Origin: Symsagittifera roscoffensis | Lineage: Eukaryota; Xenacoelomorpha; Acoela; Convolutidae | DNA: 64,000 nt | Direction: 5' to 3' | NCBI RefSeq assembly: GCF_963678635.1 | Contig: NC_087070.1 | Span: 2,285,289 to 2,349,288 of the forward strand | Shown: positions 31,741-44,533 of the stretch, piece by piece | Layout: each line of letters starts with the position of its first letter | Numbering within the stretch: position 1 is the stretch's first letter | Translations under genes and position numbers: made by a program | Notes under the pieces: generated by a model | Seen by the model: only the letters and a program-made list of their open reading frames with translations | The model's database searches: none | Told to the model about the DNA's origin: nothing

Positions 31741-33339
31741 CAAATTTGCAGACTCCGATCTCCATCAAATAATTTTCAGACCAACTCCTCAGTTTTTTCA
31801 AAACCCCCTTTTCAACCAATCCCATCAAATAATTCACTCCCATCTGTTTCCACTCCTTCTTATGCTTCGCAAGTGACCCCAACCTACTCTCCACTTCACT
31901 CCGACCGATCATATAATAATTCTCCAGATACCCCCCAAATTTCCCAGGAACTCGATAATTTTATTACCCTACAACAACAGTTAATACACCCTAACACCCT
32001 CACAATTCATCAACTTTCATCCACAATAGAATCCTCAAAGCCACCTACTCCTACACTCTCCTCAGCTTACACTGCATCATTAGCACAATCATCCACATCC
32101 ACCGAAACACCTAGTAGCACTAACCGAGCTTATCGCACTTTTAAAAGAAAATTCCCCAATCACCCATTCCCGACCAAACCAGGTACAGCCTGCGAATATA
32201 TTAATCACCCACAACACACCAACACGAAAGATTTTCTAGCAATCACCTTTCCCTCATTTCCACAATATACATTAAATACACCTAACGACACTAATGACAC
32301 ACGTAGTTTCGTAGATGATTATGTTTTAATGCCCACACTTCATTGGACAACTTATTATCATTTTACTAACCCCCTTTGCCTGCCACTAACTAATACTCAT
32401 GATGACATAGAAAAGAACAAAAACATGTTATATAGACTCACTACAACACTATCACCTAGACAATTTACTTACGTAGGATATAAAAAATTACTAAAAACAT
32501 TCACTGCACCCCGAGCTAACGAATATACAATAGAATATTACGACCATAATATCATCCGAACTAATCAAGACCAATTTTTAGATGAAGATCGCTTCGCTAA
32601 CCCACAACTAACAGAAAAATTTTTCATCAAAACTTCATACGTATTCACACTTAATATTTTTGATAGAAAATATGATCACATCATTTCTGAAGCACTAAAT
32701 GTTATTCAAGCTTACGAAAGTTTCCATGACAAATTTCAGTTATTTTCACTAACCTTTCACTTTCTTGCACCACATGAACGCGATTTGCACTGTTCCCACG
32801 ATATTATGTTACGCACTAAACAAACTCACACATATACATACTATCGTTTCATACAAAATCATTTTGATTTGCATACCCCATCAAGACAACCACACCATCG
32901 TTTTCGGTTTCTTAACTCAAAAGACACATTACCATTTTTCCTTAATTTCACTTATTGCATCAAAGATACTAACCTCCACGGCATCCTCCGCAACTATGAC
33001 CCGGTAACACAAAAGTATATATTTTGTCCCATCACGAAGACCTTTAACGCCGAAGAATCCAGACCCTTCCTTATCCCGCATGAATTTATCCAGCCTATTG
33101 AAATACCAATATTAGAATTCATTCACAATACTAAATATAATCACAAAATATATAACCTCATTCAAAACACACTTTACGAGTTTGCAGTAGGCACCGAAGA
33201 ACTAAAAACCATTAAAGCACTTCAATTGCTTTGGCCACTGCTCCAAACTAAAAACATCATTCGCATACTAGCCAAATTACTAACAACATCAGATATGATA
33301 CACGACATCTTCCCCCACGTCTTTTTCCCAGACGATTAA
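31741..33339 (+). CDS. Long open ORF of unknown function downstream of env-like region
   Basis: The frame is open for 533 codons, the longest in this retroelement, although almost everything else is broken. The first ~110 codons are Ser/Thr/Pro-rich; the rest looks globular, with FVDDYVLMPTLHWTTYYHF, SPRQFTYVGYKKLL and AVGTEELKTIKALQLLWPLL, and ends FFPDD. The first in-frame ATG is far inside (about 32329). An AG acceptor-like TAATTTTCAG at about 31777 and a perfect donor CAG-GTAAGT four bases after the stop (33343) suggest it is expressed from spliced mRNA. No family is recognised. It could be an accessory or regulatory protein. Confidence 0.5.
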   Translation, partial: QICRLRSPSNNFQTNSSVFSKPPFQPIPSNNSLPSVSTPSYASQVTPTYSPLHSDRSYNNSPDTPQISQELDNFITLQQQLIHPNTLTIHQLSSTIESSKPPTPTLSSAYTASLAQSSTSTETPSSTNRAYRTFKRKFPNHPFPTKPGTACEYINHPQHTNTKDFLAITFPSFPQYTLNTPNDTNDTRSFVDDYVLMPTLHWTTYYHFTNPLCLPLTNTHDDIEKNKNMLYRLTTTLSPRQFTYVGYKKLLKTFTAPRANEYTIEYYDHNIIRTNQDQFLDEDRFANPQLTEKFFIKTSYVFTLNIFDRKYDHIISEALNVIQAYESFHDKFQLFSLTFHFLAPHERDLHCSHDIMLRTKQTHTYTYYRFIQNHFDLHTPSRQPHHRFRFLNSKDTLPFFLNFTYCIKDTNLHGILRNYDPVTQKYIFCPITKTFNAEESRPFLIPHEFIQPIEIPILEFIHNTKYNHKIYNLIQNTLYEFAVGTEELKTIKALQLLWPLLQTKNIIRILAKLLTTSDMIHDIFPHVFFPDD

Positions 33340-33342
33340 CAG

Positions 33343-33426
33343 GTAAGTATAATTTAAACTACTCTTCACTAATAAATTTAAATTAGTACTAACCATTTTT
33401 TATTAATGTTTCATTTATATTTCTAG
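33343..33426 (+). other. Predicted 3'-UTR intron, 84 bases
   Basis: CAG-GTAAGTATAA at the donor and TTCATTTATATTTCTAG at the acceptor. The donor begins just after the stop of the 533-codon ORF. Being outside coding sequence, its use cannot be tested by frame. Confidence 0.45.
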
Positions 33427-34930
33427 TCTTCACACCACGATCACCTACAAAACAGAAAAGAAAAAGAAAAATACAAACTTGTTAAAATTCTTTTAAAAAT
33501 TCATTAATATGTTGCACTAAATAATGTAATAAAAATCATACTAAATGTAGTAAATTAATCTATAAATTATTTCCCCATGAAGCAGTAAAATTAAATACGA
33601 TGAAAATTTATAATTTTAATTTTCCCCCAAACGCAGTAAAATTTCAATTCTATGCAATAAATTGATAAAAGAAAGCAGTGCTAACCTTTTGATATTTTCA
33701 TTCAACCGCACAGGAATTCTATTCAAACTCGCACAGCTCGCCCACGAATAATTGTTTAAATAATGATTTTAAGTTTCAAGTTTTCACACTCAACAACTCT
33801 AACACACGATAACAAGTTTCAAACTTTCCTTTAACCCGGTTGGAAAGGAATTATAGACTAAACCAAACTAACCAACGCAGCTTACTAAACACCACAAATC
33901 ATAAAATAACAGCATGACCAAGAAAAGAAAACCAACGGTACCCAAACCGGATTAACCCAGTTTAAAACTGGATAATTTATTCTTTTGAAGACTATTATAA
34001 GGTCTAAGATAGAAATAATAAAACACAAAAAAAGTCGCAAGATAAACCCATACAAAAAACAATTTGATTTTTGAAAATAGGACACAACCAAAGTAACCAA
34101 AGAAAAGACCAACATAAACCCAACATAAAACTTTATCACATAACAGGACCTCTCAAAGAAACAGCACGAAATCATACTCCCACTCCTGGCCTAACCCACC
34201 AGAGAGGACGTCCTGAGCATGCTCTATAGCCGGCCTAACCCACCGCGCTACATCCACGCTTGCTTTGTGACCACACTTCTATTTTTAATAAGAGATACTC
34301 AAGGGTGAGTAACTCTTCAAAATAACCGAACTAAAACAAAACGCTTTTGTGAAAACGACTAACTAAAATCATGATGAAAAAATTGGACTAACATAATTTT
34401 ATAAAATGTAAATCATACTTAGCAGTATATAGATCAACACACAACAACAAAGACGAACATCCAAAGACTAGACGATCCCATCACACTCGAACAAAGAATG
34501 GCTAATCACAACCGATATGCCCTCCACACTCACAACTCAAAGGATTTAGAGTACGACTTGACTTCGCAGAAAAGGACTTCATTGAACTAGACCAATGACC
34601 ACCTCGATGTTCAAGTATACGTACAGATCCGAGTTACGAGGCATCCCTTCCACGCACGATCTCCACGCCATTCCCAGAGGAGGTTGAACACAAAACAAAT
34701 TCCCTACATAATACAGAAAAACCCGTCATAACAAATCATTTTGAAATCAGTTTGATTTCATTGGGGATCACAGTCGTTGTCACAAGACGACGCAACGATT
34801 GTATGTCCCTAACTCCAGCGTCCTGGAACTTCTTCGACAAGAGGAACCGGACAAGAATATGATGTTCGCCAAATACCAACGTTCATCATCCATCCTTCAA
34901 ATTGCAGAAAGATAATTCTAAAAAACTCTG
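33427..34930 (+). other. Long 3' non-coding region of the retroelement
   Basis: No plus-strand ORF of note. GGCCTAACCCACC occurs twice (about 34181 and 34234). The stretch is less A/C-biased than the coding part. It may include U3 sequence if the LTR is longer than I assume. Confidence 0.4.
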
Positions 34931-35342
34931 TAAAACCCGGATGGGTGGAACCTGATTAACTACATTTTATAATTGGATAAATTGGATATTTTACCACTGT
35001 AAAATATTTAATTTTAACCAATCATAATCCATCTAACTTATTTGTAAGTGCTGAAATTACTTGTAGTTTCAGCACCAGAGAGATTTGAATTTAACTTAGA
35101 AATTAGTTGCCTCTCCAAGAGAACTTCAGCAGCCGCAATAAACCAGTATACCCTAGATCTATTGAGCCTAGCAGAGACTAGTTAAACACCCTGAGACTAG
35201 TAAGTATAAGAGTAAGATTAGGATCGGTATTAGACTAAGAAGTTGCACGAATCTATCCGGCCGAAAATAAGATAGCGTGACGAGCCGACGGTGTACCCTA
35301 TCCCAAACTACTCTATGAGTTAACCACATCGGTCATAACTCA
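34931..35342 (+). repeat. 3' LTR, probable full length
   Basis: The last 150 bases (35193-35342) repeat the left copy. Upstream of these is an AATAAA (about 35140), as expected between U3 and U5. TGTAAAACCC at 34931 would give a TG...CA-bounded LTR of 412 bp, but this start is a guess; I see no clear polypurine tract next to it. Confidence 0.5.
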
Positions 35343-37300
35343 CATTTTTATGCATTATAGGTCATTTTTATATGCAATGACCTTTTATGGCGACTCGTGT
35401 CTCGACAACAGACAGCAATATTTCTAATAAAATCTTCGGGGCATAGAAAAACTTCATTAATTTTCTTAATTTCTTAATTTTTTAAACAAATATAATTTTC
35501 CTAGTCTGGTATCAATTTCAAGCATCCTTCCATTCAATTTTTTGGTGATACGTTTCTTTTCTGATTTTTTAAAACAGGTCGTGTTTTGCCTATTAATTTC
35601 ACCCAACTTATTAGAAGTGCAACCCCTAAGAATCTCATTTATAATCGAAAAAATGCGTGCTCAAGAAACAACTTTTAGATGAATATAGTGATCACTCGCT
35701 ACTCATAATCACGGAAAGCCGCTGGATTTTTCATAGCGGCTTTTTTTGCTATGGTCGTATACTTTGTTCATAATGCAGTACCACAAAAAAAAACGTTATT
35801 TTGTTTCCATTTTCCCCCGTAATATCCAAAAATATACCTATTAGATCAGTGTCTTCTTTAGACTAGCTAATCATAAGTTTTTCATTTATGAAAAAATTCT
35901 AATTTCACAATTCCCATATAATAAAAAATGCTAGTCACACAATTTCCACATATGAAAAAATGCAAGTCACACAATTTCCATATGAAACAATACTAATCAT
36001 AGACCTTTCATGCAATTTTCTGAACATATGAAATTGTATGGAATATGTGTATGATTAGCTTTACACTTTTGGTCAACCCGGGCTGTATCATCTCAAAATT
36101 TTTTGGGTCTTCAATATCCAGAAAAAAGTGCGAGCTTGATATATTGGTTCAATGAGAACCGGTTGAGCGTGTTGATTCTCTTCACACGGAGAAATCCATT
36201 AAATTCTTCAATTTTTCTGTTTTAAACTACGTGGGATTGTTAAAGCTTGTTGTTAATAAAACAAAAATGAAGAAAAAATTTCCTATTTTCGAACATTTCA
36301 CATAAGCTTACATCTATGAAAAGCCCAAAGATAAGCAAATGAATTGTAAGGTTAAGCAAAAAGGTCCAGAAAAGGTATTTTGATCATATAAAATAAATGA
36401 ATTGATTTATATTTCATAGCAAAAAAACCAAAACTAGGATGAAAACGGTCAAAAAATCAATTTCAATTAAAGTGAAAATCAAAAACTATTCGACAATAAT
36501 CGATTGTAATGTTCCGTAAATGACTAACTTTGGTATGAAAAAGGGTAACGTTAAGGAAGAAAAAAAGAAAAAATTATCGATAATTGTTCCGACTTTCTAA
36601 AAAAAACAGAATATTTATAGTTGGTGTGATTATTTTATTCAGTCAATTTTTGGGGACCGAAATATTAGAATTTAATTTTTTTGCCCCATTGAAGATATTG
36701 ACTGCCAAAAATCATATTTAAAAATATATCTACAAACTACCATTTTTACTAAATTTTGGGAGTTTGTAAGTTGCCAATTTGGCCATGCTCTGGACTAATT
36801 TATGCGCGCTTTGAAAAACTTATCCGTAATCCTGAAAGCTGAACGCAAATTATTTATGCATGGAGAACTATCCCGCACAACAAAAGCATTCCATATTCAA
36901 CTGAGTCCAGCTAATAGGTCGTAATAATTTCGATTAACTCAAGTTTTCACACTTCTCCTAAAAATCTTTTTGATATGAGTTAAGGGTCAACGGTTCAAAC
37001 GGGATGCATGAGATACCTTAAGAAACAGTAGCACCAAAAATATTGTAAATAGCAACATCAATCAAAAGCCGTTCATTTCTCTTTTTTCTGCCGTTTTTTG
37101 AAAAGAATCAGCCATTCATTTTTATATTTCGACAACCAAAAAAGCTATATCTCTAACCTTTTTTTAAAATCTAGACTAACTTTTTTTCAAAATTTTTTCG
37201 CCCAACTTTTTGTTTCAATTTTTTTTCATAATTTTTCAAATTGTTTTCAGTTTTTTTTTTCAATTTTTTTTATTTCTGCGTTATGAATAGATGATCCCTT
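35343..37300. other. Non-genic stretch with small hairpins
   Basis: No gene seen. A strong stem-loop with T-tract stands at 35715-35747. A 196-bp segment bounded by AGCTAATCATA (35865-35875) and its inverse (36050-36060) contains several ACAATTTCCATATG-like palindromic strings and may be a MITE. Homopolymer T and A runs are frequent toward 37180-37270. Confidence 0.4.
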
Positions 37301-37319
37301 ATTACACCGAAAAATAAAT

Positions 37320-38275
37320 AATGATCTTTGTGCATATCTATTCATCTGTATATATAACTAATGGTCCCAACAAATTATAATTATTGATCTCTATGTATAA
37401 CTATAGATCTCTGTGTATAACTGATTACCCCTATGTATAACTAATTATCCCTATATAACAGTAATTAACCCTACGCTTAACTAATTACCCCTAAAAATTG
37501 ATAATTAGACCATTGTAACACTTTTGATCCATGTGTATCACTAAGTATTCTTTTAAATAACTAATTATCCCTATGTATAACTGGTAATCCCTATGTATAA
37601 GTTATAATCCCTATGTATAACTAATGATCCCTGTGTATAATTGATGAATTCGATATATAACTAATGGTCTCTTTACATAACGGTTAGATCTCTGTGTATA
37701 ATTAATGACCCCTATTTGTGATTAAAAATCACTATGCATGCTAATTACCCCTATGTCTAATTAATTATCCCTACGTAACAGTAAATCACCCTATGCTTAG
37801 CTAATTACCACTCTTAACAATTAATTCGCCCTCATATAACACTATTGATCCATGTGTATCACTAACTAACCAATCTCTTATATAACTAATAATCCCTATA
37901 TATATCTAAAAATGCAAATGTAAAACTGATAATCCTTATGTATAGCTAATGATACCTATGTATAACTGATGAATTCGATATGAATGATCTCTGTGGTAGC
38001 TAGTCATCTTTGAATATATTTTAAAGTCCCTATCTATAATTAATGATACCTATGTACAACTAATAATCCCTAGTCGTACCTAATTTTTCTTTGTAAATAG
38101 TTTCTTCTCTCTATGTAACACTAATGATCCATGTGTATCACTAAAGATTATGTATCTATACATATTTTATATCCCTATTTATAACTAAAAATCCCAATAA
38201 ATAATTAAAGATCCCTATGTATAGTTAGTGATATCTAAATATACCAAATGACTCCAAGCTTACCAAACGTAACGA
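37320..38275 (+). repeat. Degenerate 20-bp tandem array
   Basis: Unit close to CTATGTATAACTAATGATCC, more than 40 degenerate copies. Variants include TAATTACCCCTATGTATAAC. A second block of the same array lies at about 38725-39075, and inverted copies at 44300-44530, 47430-48070 and 48640-48890. Confidence 0.85.
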
Positions 38276-38279
38276 GAGC

Positions 38280-38720
38280 TCAGACTAAAATCATTTTGGA
38301 TCGAATTCGCTGGATGAATGGCTGAACTGAGCAATGAAGGAAAGGAGGCATGGATGGATTGATAGATGGTTGGCCTAATGATTAGTTGAATCGATGGAAC
38401 TTATAAGATGACTGGGCAATGAATTGATTGAAGGAGAGATAGCTGGATAGATTTCTGATTGATGTATTGTACGATGAGTGTCTAGAAAAAGGAATGATTT
38501 GATTGATTGTTGCCTGGATGGACGGATTTTTAATGGTTTGATGGATTGATGGATGGTTGGACAAATGGCTGACTATACAGATGGATGTTTGAAAAACAGG
38601 ATAGATGTTTGGATAGATGACTGTATAGATGAATATTGTGATTGACAAATCGTCTGATGGATGGATGGCTAGTTGGATGGATGGGTTGGTGTGTAATTCA
38701 ATCTTGTTGTCTAATATAAA
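38280..38720 (+). repeat. GGAT/TTGATGG-rich repeat block
   Basis: Long run of ATGGATGG, GGATTGAT and TTGATGGA-like words. Any apparent reading frame here is a by-product of the repeat. It is duplicated, with the preceding 20-bp array, as 38725-39520. Confidence 0.85.
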
Positions 38721-38724
38721 TCTC

Positions 38725-39520
38725 ATAATGCAAATGTAAAACTGATAATCCCTATGTATAGCTAATGATACCTATGTATAACTGATGAATTCGATATGAA
38801 TAATCTCTGTGGTAGCTAGTCATCTTTGAATATTTTTTAAAGTCCCTGTCTATAATTAATGATACCTATGTACAACTAATAATCCCTAGTCGTTACCTAA
38901 TTTTTCTTTGTAAATAGTTTCTTCTCTCTATGTAACACTAATGATCCATGTGTATCACTAAAGATTATGTATCTATACATATTTTATATCCCTATTTATA
39001 ACTATAAATCCCAATAAATAATTAAAGATCCCTATGTATAATTAGTGATATCTAAATATACCAAATGACTCCAAGCTTACCAAACGTAACGAGTGCTCAG
39101 ACTAAAATCAAATTGGATCGAATGCACTGGATGAATGGATGAACTGAGCAATGAAGGAAAGGAGGCATGGATGGATTGATGGATGGTTGGCCTAATGATT
39201 GGTTGAATCGATGGAACTGATAAGATGACTGGGCGATGAATTGATTGAAGGAGAGATAGCTGGATAGATTTCTGATTGATGTATTGTACGATGAGTGTCT
39301 AGAAAAAGGACTGATTTGATTGATTGTTGCCTGGATGGACGGATTTTGAATGGTTTGATGGATTGATGGATGGTCGGACAAATGGCTGACTACACAGATG
39401 GATGTTTGAAAAACAGGATAGATGTTTAGATAGATGACTGTATAGATGAATATTGTGATTGACAAATCGTCTGATGGATGGATGGCTAGTTGGATGGATG
39501 GGTTGGTGTGTAATTCAATC
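38725..39520 (+). repeat. Direct duplicate of 37905-38705
   Basis: Starting from AATGCAAATGTAAAACTGATAATCC, this block repeats the preceding ~800 bases (offset about 820) with few differences, covering part of the 20-bp array and the GGAT block. Confidence 0.85.
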
Positions 39521-41397
39521 TTTTTGTCACCCCTATAAAAGCTGTGTTATGCTTGTAGATTAAAATAAAAAAATCTTGCTGCTCCAGTTTACCAACATCA
39601 AGATTCAAATCATGAGAATTGCAGAAATTACCCTAATTTATTACATGTAAATTTTTTGGGAGATGAAATTTGTTGAGAAAATAAACGTGTTTGAAAATCT
39701 AAGCAACGCATTTTTTTTCATTTGTTCGCATATAAGAGGAAACTTCAAAGGGCAGAAAAATAGATTCCTATTATAAATTTTTGTTACCGTTTTCAGAAAA
39801 TTAGAGTGAATCTATCATTTTATTAAAAATTTTGGATCATCTTTCCAGTTTTGAAAGATAAAAAGATTGAATAAAACAAGTTTTGAGCACGAAAGTCATC
39901 TAATTAACCGCCTATGTGTGAAACACTTCAGTTGATGGAATTGAGCATGTTTTCCACTATTTCCTTAGTAGTCCGTTTTCTAGATCACCGTAAGTGACGC
40001 GAACCGTCTCAGGGTTCTAGAACAACACTTTTTTCTAAATTCTGCGCAACATGATTAGCAATGACGTTTTTCATTGCACTCAATTTTTGATTTTACACGT
40101 TGGTTGATCCAACTTGACAGTTGTCGGGTAAAAGGTCGATCGCCCATTGCTTTTATTTTCCGCATTAAGAAATCCCTGCAGTCGAATTCATTTCATCACA
40201 GTTAGGTTGAATATATTTTTGAGTTTTCAATGAAGGTGATGTGAGCTGCTTTTTCACTTGAGAAATTGCTTGTGAAGGTTGTTCAGTTGGAGGCCGTTAC
40301 TGTTGCTAGCGTTAGTCTTAGTAGCGGTAAAATTTTGGAGTACACAAAAAAGTTAACACAAATTTTTTGCAAACGGTCTATATTTTCGGTTTGACTGTCA
40401 TCAGCAAATGAACTCAATTTTTCGAAAAAGTTGTACGATTTGACACTGAAGGGTAGAATTGGTGCCTGAAAGAAAGAGACAACTTTTTTTGTGCTGTCAT
40501 ATTTTCTTATTTGCACTTAGTTCTGCATAAGTAAGATAATATTGTAGATAAGTTTTGCTCTAGTGGATTTATGCATTATGTTTTTAAGATTGGTTTTTCA
40601 AAGTTTCCATCAATTTTTGAAAAAATACTAATTTAGTATTGCGAATTTTAAATCCACTGAAAAAGCGAAAACGTAAGATTAATTGCTTTCAGTTTGTAAT
40701 AATTACTACTCAGTGCTGAGCAGGATTTATTGACGATAACTTGTGATTATTTATGTCCTTATAGGGGATACTTTTCGGAACCTGTTCAACTCTTAACTTG
40801 TTACTGCTGCTTGGTTTGAAATACAAAGGGTTCTGCATAATGTGACAAACGCAAAGCATATGGAGAACCACCACAAGTTTTAGGAGGAATTTTAATCATG
40901 TACAGACTTTATATAAACAGTTCAGAAGTCAAAGTCATGATATTTCCTACTTTCATGCTGATTGCTATCAAAAAGCAGCAGAATATTCTAGTGTGAGAAA
41001 ACTTTACATAGAGTAATTGCGGTAAGAGGGTGAGCTTGGTAAAAAATCGTAGGATCGAATTTTTAACGCATGCTGAGATAATCTGTTGTCAAGACATTGA
41101 AGTGTGTACATGACAGAAACAGAAGCTTTTTTTGATGTCTGAAAAAAATTATTTGTTTTTCTAAGTAATCAGTTGGAAGTTTTTTAATGTATTCTATGTT
41201 TTAAAGTAAACATGCAATTTATTTTTCATTTTTTGAAGTTTTCAAATTTTGCTAGCTTAACTAACAGTTTTTGCTCACTGTTCTAAAACGTGAAAGTTAT
41301 CTAATTTCATTGATATACAAAAAGTATTAAAACTAATTTCATCATGGACAAAATACAAAAACAGTTTTTAGTGAAACTTTCTTTTTGCTATGTTAAT

Positions 41398-44300
41398 ATT
41401 TTTAGAAACCATTACGTACTTCAAGAGATAAACTCAAATTATCTGATACGCCAAATGGTTACTTCACGTTACACTTTGAAATTTGTCTTTCACAGTCTGG
41501 AAACTGAAGTTTTCCGATTTTTTTTGTTAGATAACTGATAGTTTTTGATCACTGTTCTTATAATTAAAAAAATGTATTTTAATTGAGTACAGTTTTAAGG
41601 CAACACTCAATGTTATATCGATTAAGATTGACGAAACAAACTTTTCAATTCAATTTTCAAATACATTCTTTTATTTTTTTGAAAACCCGGCAAGTTTTAT
41701 AAAAAAAATTGCCTGAACTGTCCAATGCGAAATTTGATCTTTCGACATTTCTACATGTAAGTGCCTATCTGATGTTTGTTGATTTGTTGTTCATGTCTAA
41801 ATGATGCCTCGTTATATCTATAAACAGGACTTATCAAAAAATTGTACGTACATATGGATGAATGAAAGATGCATGTGCTCACCGAAACAGTGTGTATTTT
41901 ATGTTTCAATGGCAATTTGTATAAGTAGCTAATCAATTATGTGTCTGATGAGCCCATATCAGCCATAAAATTTTAGCTAGTTTTTTAAATTTTTAAATTG
42001 TTTCTGAATTGTCTGCAAGATGCAAATTTTTTATTCTAGAAAATTAATAAGTATCAAAAAGTACCGGATACTTGGGTATGGGTTGAAATGGTATGAATGG
42101 TCAAGTGTACGTAGTTATGTAAATATGTTTATTTAGAAACTTATTTATACATGTTTTTCGTTAAGCGCTTACCAATAACGTTAATGAGTATAAATTCAAT
42201 CAAAAGTAATGACTCTTTATCCAAAACTGTTTAATTTTTTTCAAAAAGACTTCACTTTACTCACCACAAAGTATTCATGTCTATCACATACCAGATACAA
42301 AATATGTAAGTGTGAATTTTTTTACGTATATGATCATAAGTATCTGGACATTTTTTTTGTGTATGCGCTTTTTTACTTTTTTAAGGCATGTTTGATTTCA
42401 TGTAATTTTTGATAAAAGTGTATTCTTTTACATGCTAAGGCCTTTTGAGACGCTCAAATACAGCTAGAATTATAAGTATAGCCCAAACTTCATCTTATTG
42501 TTTATTTTTTTATGTAAAAAGTTTCATAGTTTTGCACAAGGCTTTTTGCATGGATTTCCCTACAGCTGATACTACAGCTCTACTTTTGCCTACGTTTGGT
42601 TTGTTAGCATATTCGAGTAGTGTACATTTATTTGTATGCTATCTGTTCGAATTATTTTGTTCATTGTATTATTCATGGTCCGTTTGTATTTAAGTAACGT
42701 TATCAACGTGTATTTTCACTTATGCGTTTAACAAAAAGATATGAGACGTAAAACGTTAATTAAATAGAACTGATTAAACTCCACATTGATTTTGCTAAAA
42801 TGTTTGAAAGACTCTGAGTTTATTCTACGGACACACTTTAAGTGCAACATTTTTAACAGTTTTTACGCATAAAATTGCGTGTGTGTTTATGACTGTGATT
42901 GTAAAAAAAAAATTTTGAAATCATGAATTGTTGTTTTTGAACTTCAGAAATATGGGACACATTTGCATATATAATCGAAACATTATTATTTTTCGCTGTT
43001 TTGCATATTTTTTGAAAATCACAAAACCTTTTGCATACAATTGAAGAAACAAAACAATAAAAAATTAAATTAATGTATATTTAAAGTTAAAAAATAGAAG
43101 AACTTGAAAAACTTCCAACTGAATATTTGAAAAAAAAAAAAAAAAAAAAAACTATTCTCAGACAACAACAAAAGCTTCTATTTCTGTCATGTATACACTT
43201 TAAAGTCTTGGCACCAGATGGTTTCTGCCTGCTTTAAAAAAAGAGTTGATTCATTATAAACCTTTGCAAAACAGAACCGATCCTGCGATTTTTTACCAAG
43301 CTCGTCCTCAATTACTTTATATGATGTGAAGTTTTCTCACTCTAACATATTCTGCTGCTACTTGATAGCAGTCAGAAAGCAAGTAGGAAATATCTTGAGT
43401 ATAACTTCTGAACGGTACTAAAATGTGTGCACATGATTAAATTTCCTCACAAAACTTGTGGTGGTTATCCATATGCTGTGCATTCGTCACTTTATGCAGA
43501 AACCATTGTATTTCACACCAAGCAGCACTAACAATGTAGGAGTTGAACATGTTCCGAAAAATTTCCCCTATAAAGGACATAATTAAAACAAGTTATGTTC
43601 AAGGATTCCTGCAAAGGATTGAGCAGTAATAAAGCAAACTGAAAGCAATTATTTTTCATTACTGCTTTTTCAGCTTCCATAGTTTCTAAGTGGATTTAAA
43701 TATCACATTGAAAACTGCTTGTTTCTCAAAAATTAATAGAAACCTCGGAAAGTTATAGACCAAAATCAACCTTAGAGACCTAATGCATAACTCCACTAGA
43801 GCAGAACTTATCAACAGTTTGATCTTTGTTCGAAGATCTAAGCTCGAATAAGAAAATTTGAAAACACGAAAATAATGTTCCCGTCTTTCAGGCACCACTT
43901 CAATCCTTGAATGTCAATCGTTACGACTTTTAAAAAGTAGAATTCAATTGCAGATGACAGTCGAACCGCAAACATAGACTGTTTAAAACAATTTCCTGAG
44001 ACCTTATTCCACGTATTTCAAGTTTTTTCCACTACTCCGTCCATCCAGCCAGCAATCAATCAAACCATTCCTTTATCTAGACACTCATCGTACAATACAT
44101 CAATCAGAAATCTATCCAGCTATCTCTCCTTCAATCAATTCATCGCCCAGTCATCTTATCAGTTCCATCGATTCAACTAATCATTAGGCCAACCATCCAT
44201 CAATCCAACCATGCCTCCTTTCCTTCATTGCTCAGTTCAGCCATTCATCCAGTGCATTCGATCCAATTTGATTTTAGTCTGAGCACTCGTTACGTTTGGT

Positions 44301-44519
44301 AAGCTTGGAGTCAATTGGTATATTTAGATGTCACTAACTATACATAGGGATCCTTAATTATTTATTGGGATTTTTAGTTATAAATAGGGATATAAAATAT
44401 GTATAGATACATAATCTTTAGTGATACACATGGATCATTAGTGTTACATAGAGAGAAGAATCTATTTACAAAGGAAAATTAGGTACGACTAGGGATTATT
44501 AGTTGTACATAGGTATCAT
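41398..44519 (+). repeat. Copy 1 of a 3.1-kb tandem duplication
   Basis: Matches 44534-47652 at an offset of 3136 with a few percent difference. It contains the loop, inverted unique sequence and inverted arrays. A short frame at 42445-42693 is repeated at 45625-45819 only because the DNA is duplicated; I do not call it a gene. A run of more than 20 A lies at 43131-43150. Confidence 0.85.
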
Positions 44520-44533
44520 AGGTACATAGTTGT

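Larger units (their letters stand above)
19336..35342 (+). mobile_element. Decayed 16-kb Ty3/gypsy-lineage LTR retroelement with envelope-like and extra ORFs
   Basis: A ~150-bp direct repeat (19336-19493 and 35193-35342, about 96% identical) marks the two ends, and a primer-binding-like TGGTGCGACC follows the left copy. Between them, in order: leader with hairpins, gag remnant, aspartic protease, N-terminal part of reverse transcriptase, integrase with zinc-binding, DDE core and a GPY/F-type C-terminus, hydrophobic/proline-rich ORFs, an envelope-like region and a long open ORF. The RT/RNase H core is missing and many frames are broken, so this copy is dead. No short target duplication is visible at the outer edges. 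Confidence 0.85.

Noticed and set aside
38382-39465. Leftward frames rich in His, Pro and Ser across the GGAT arrays
   Set aside because: Pure translation of tandem repeats (CATCCATCC), duplicated with the DNA.
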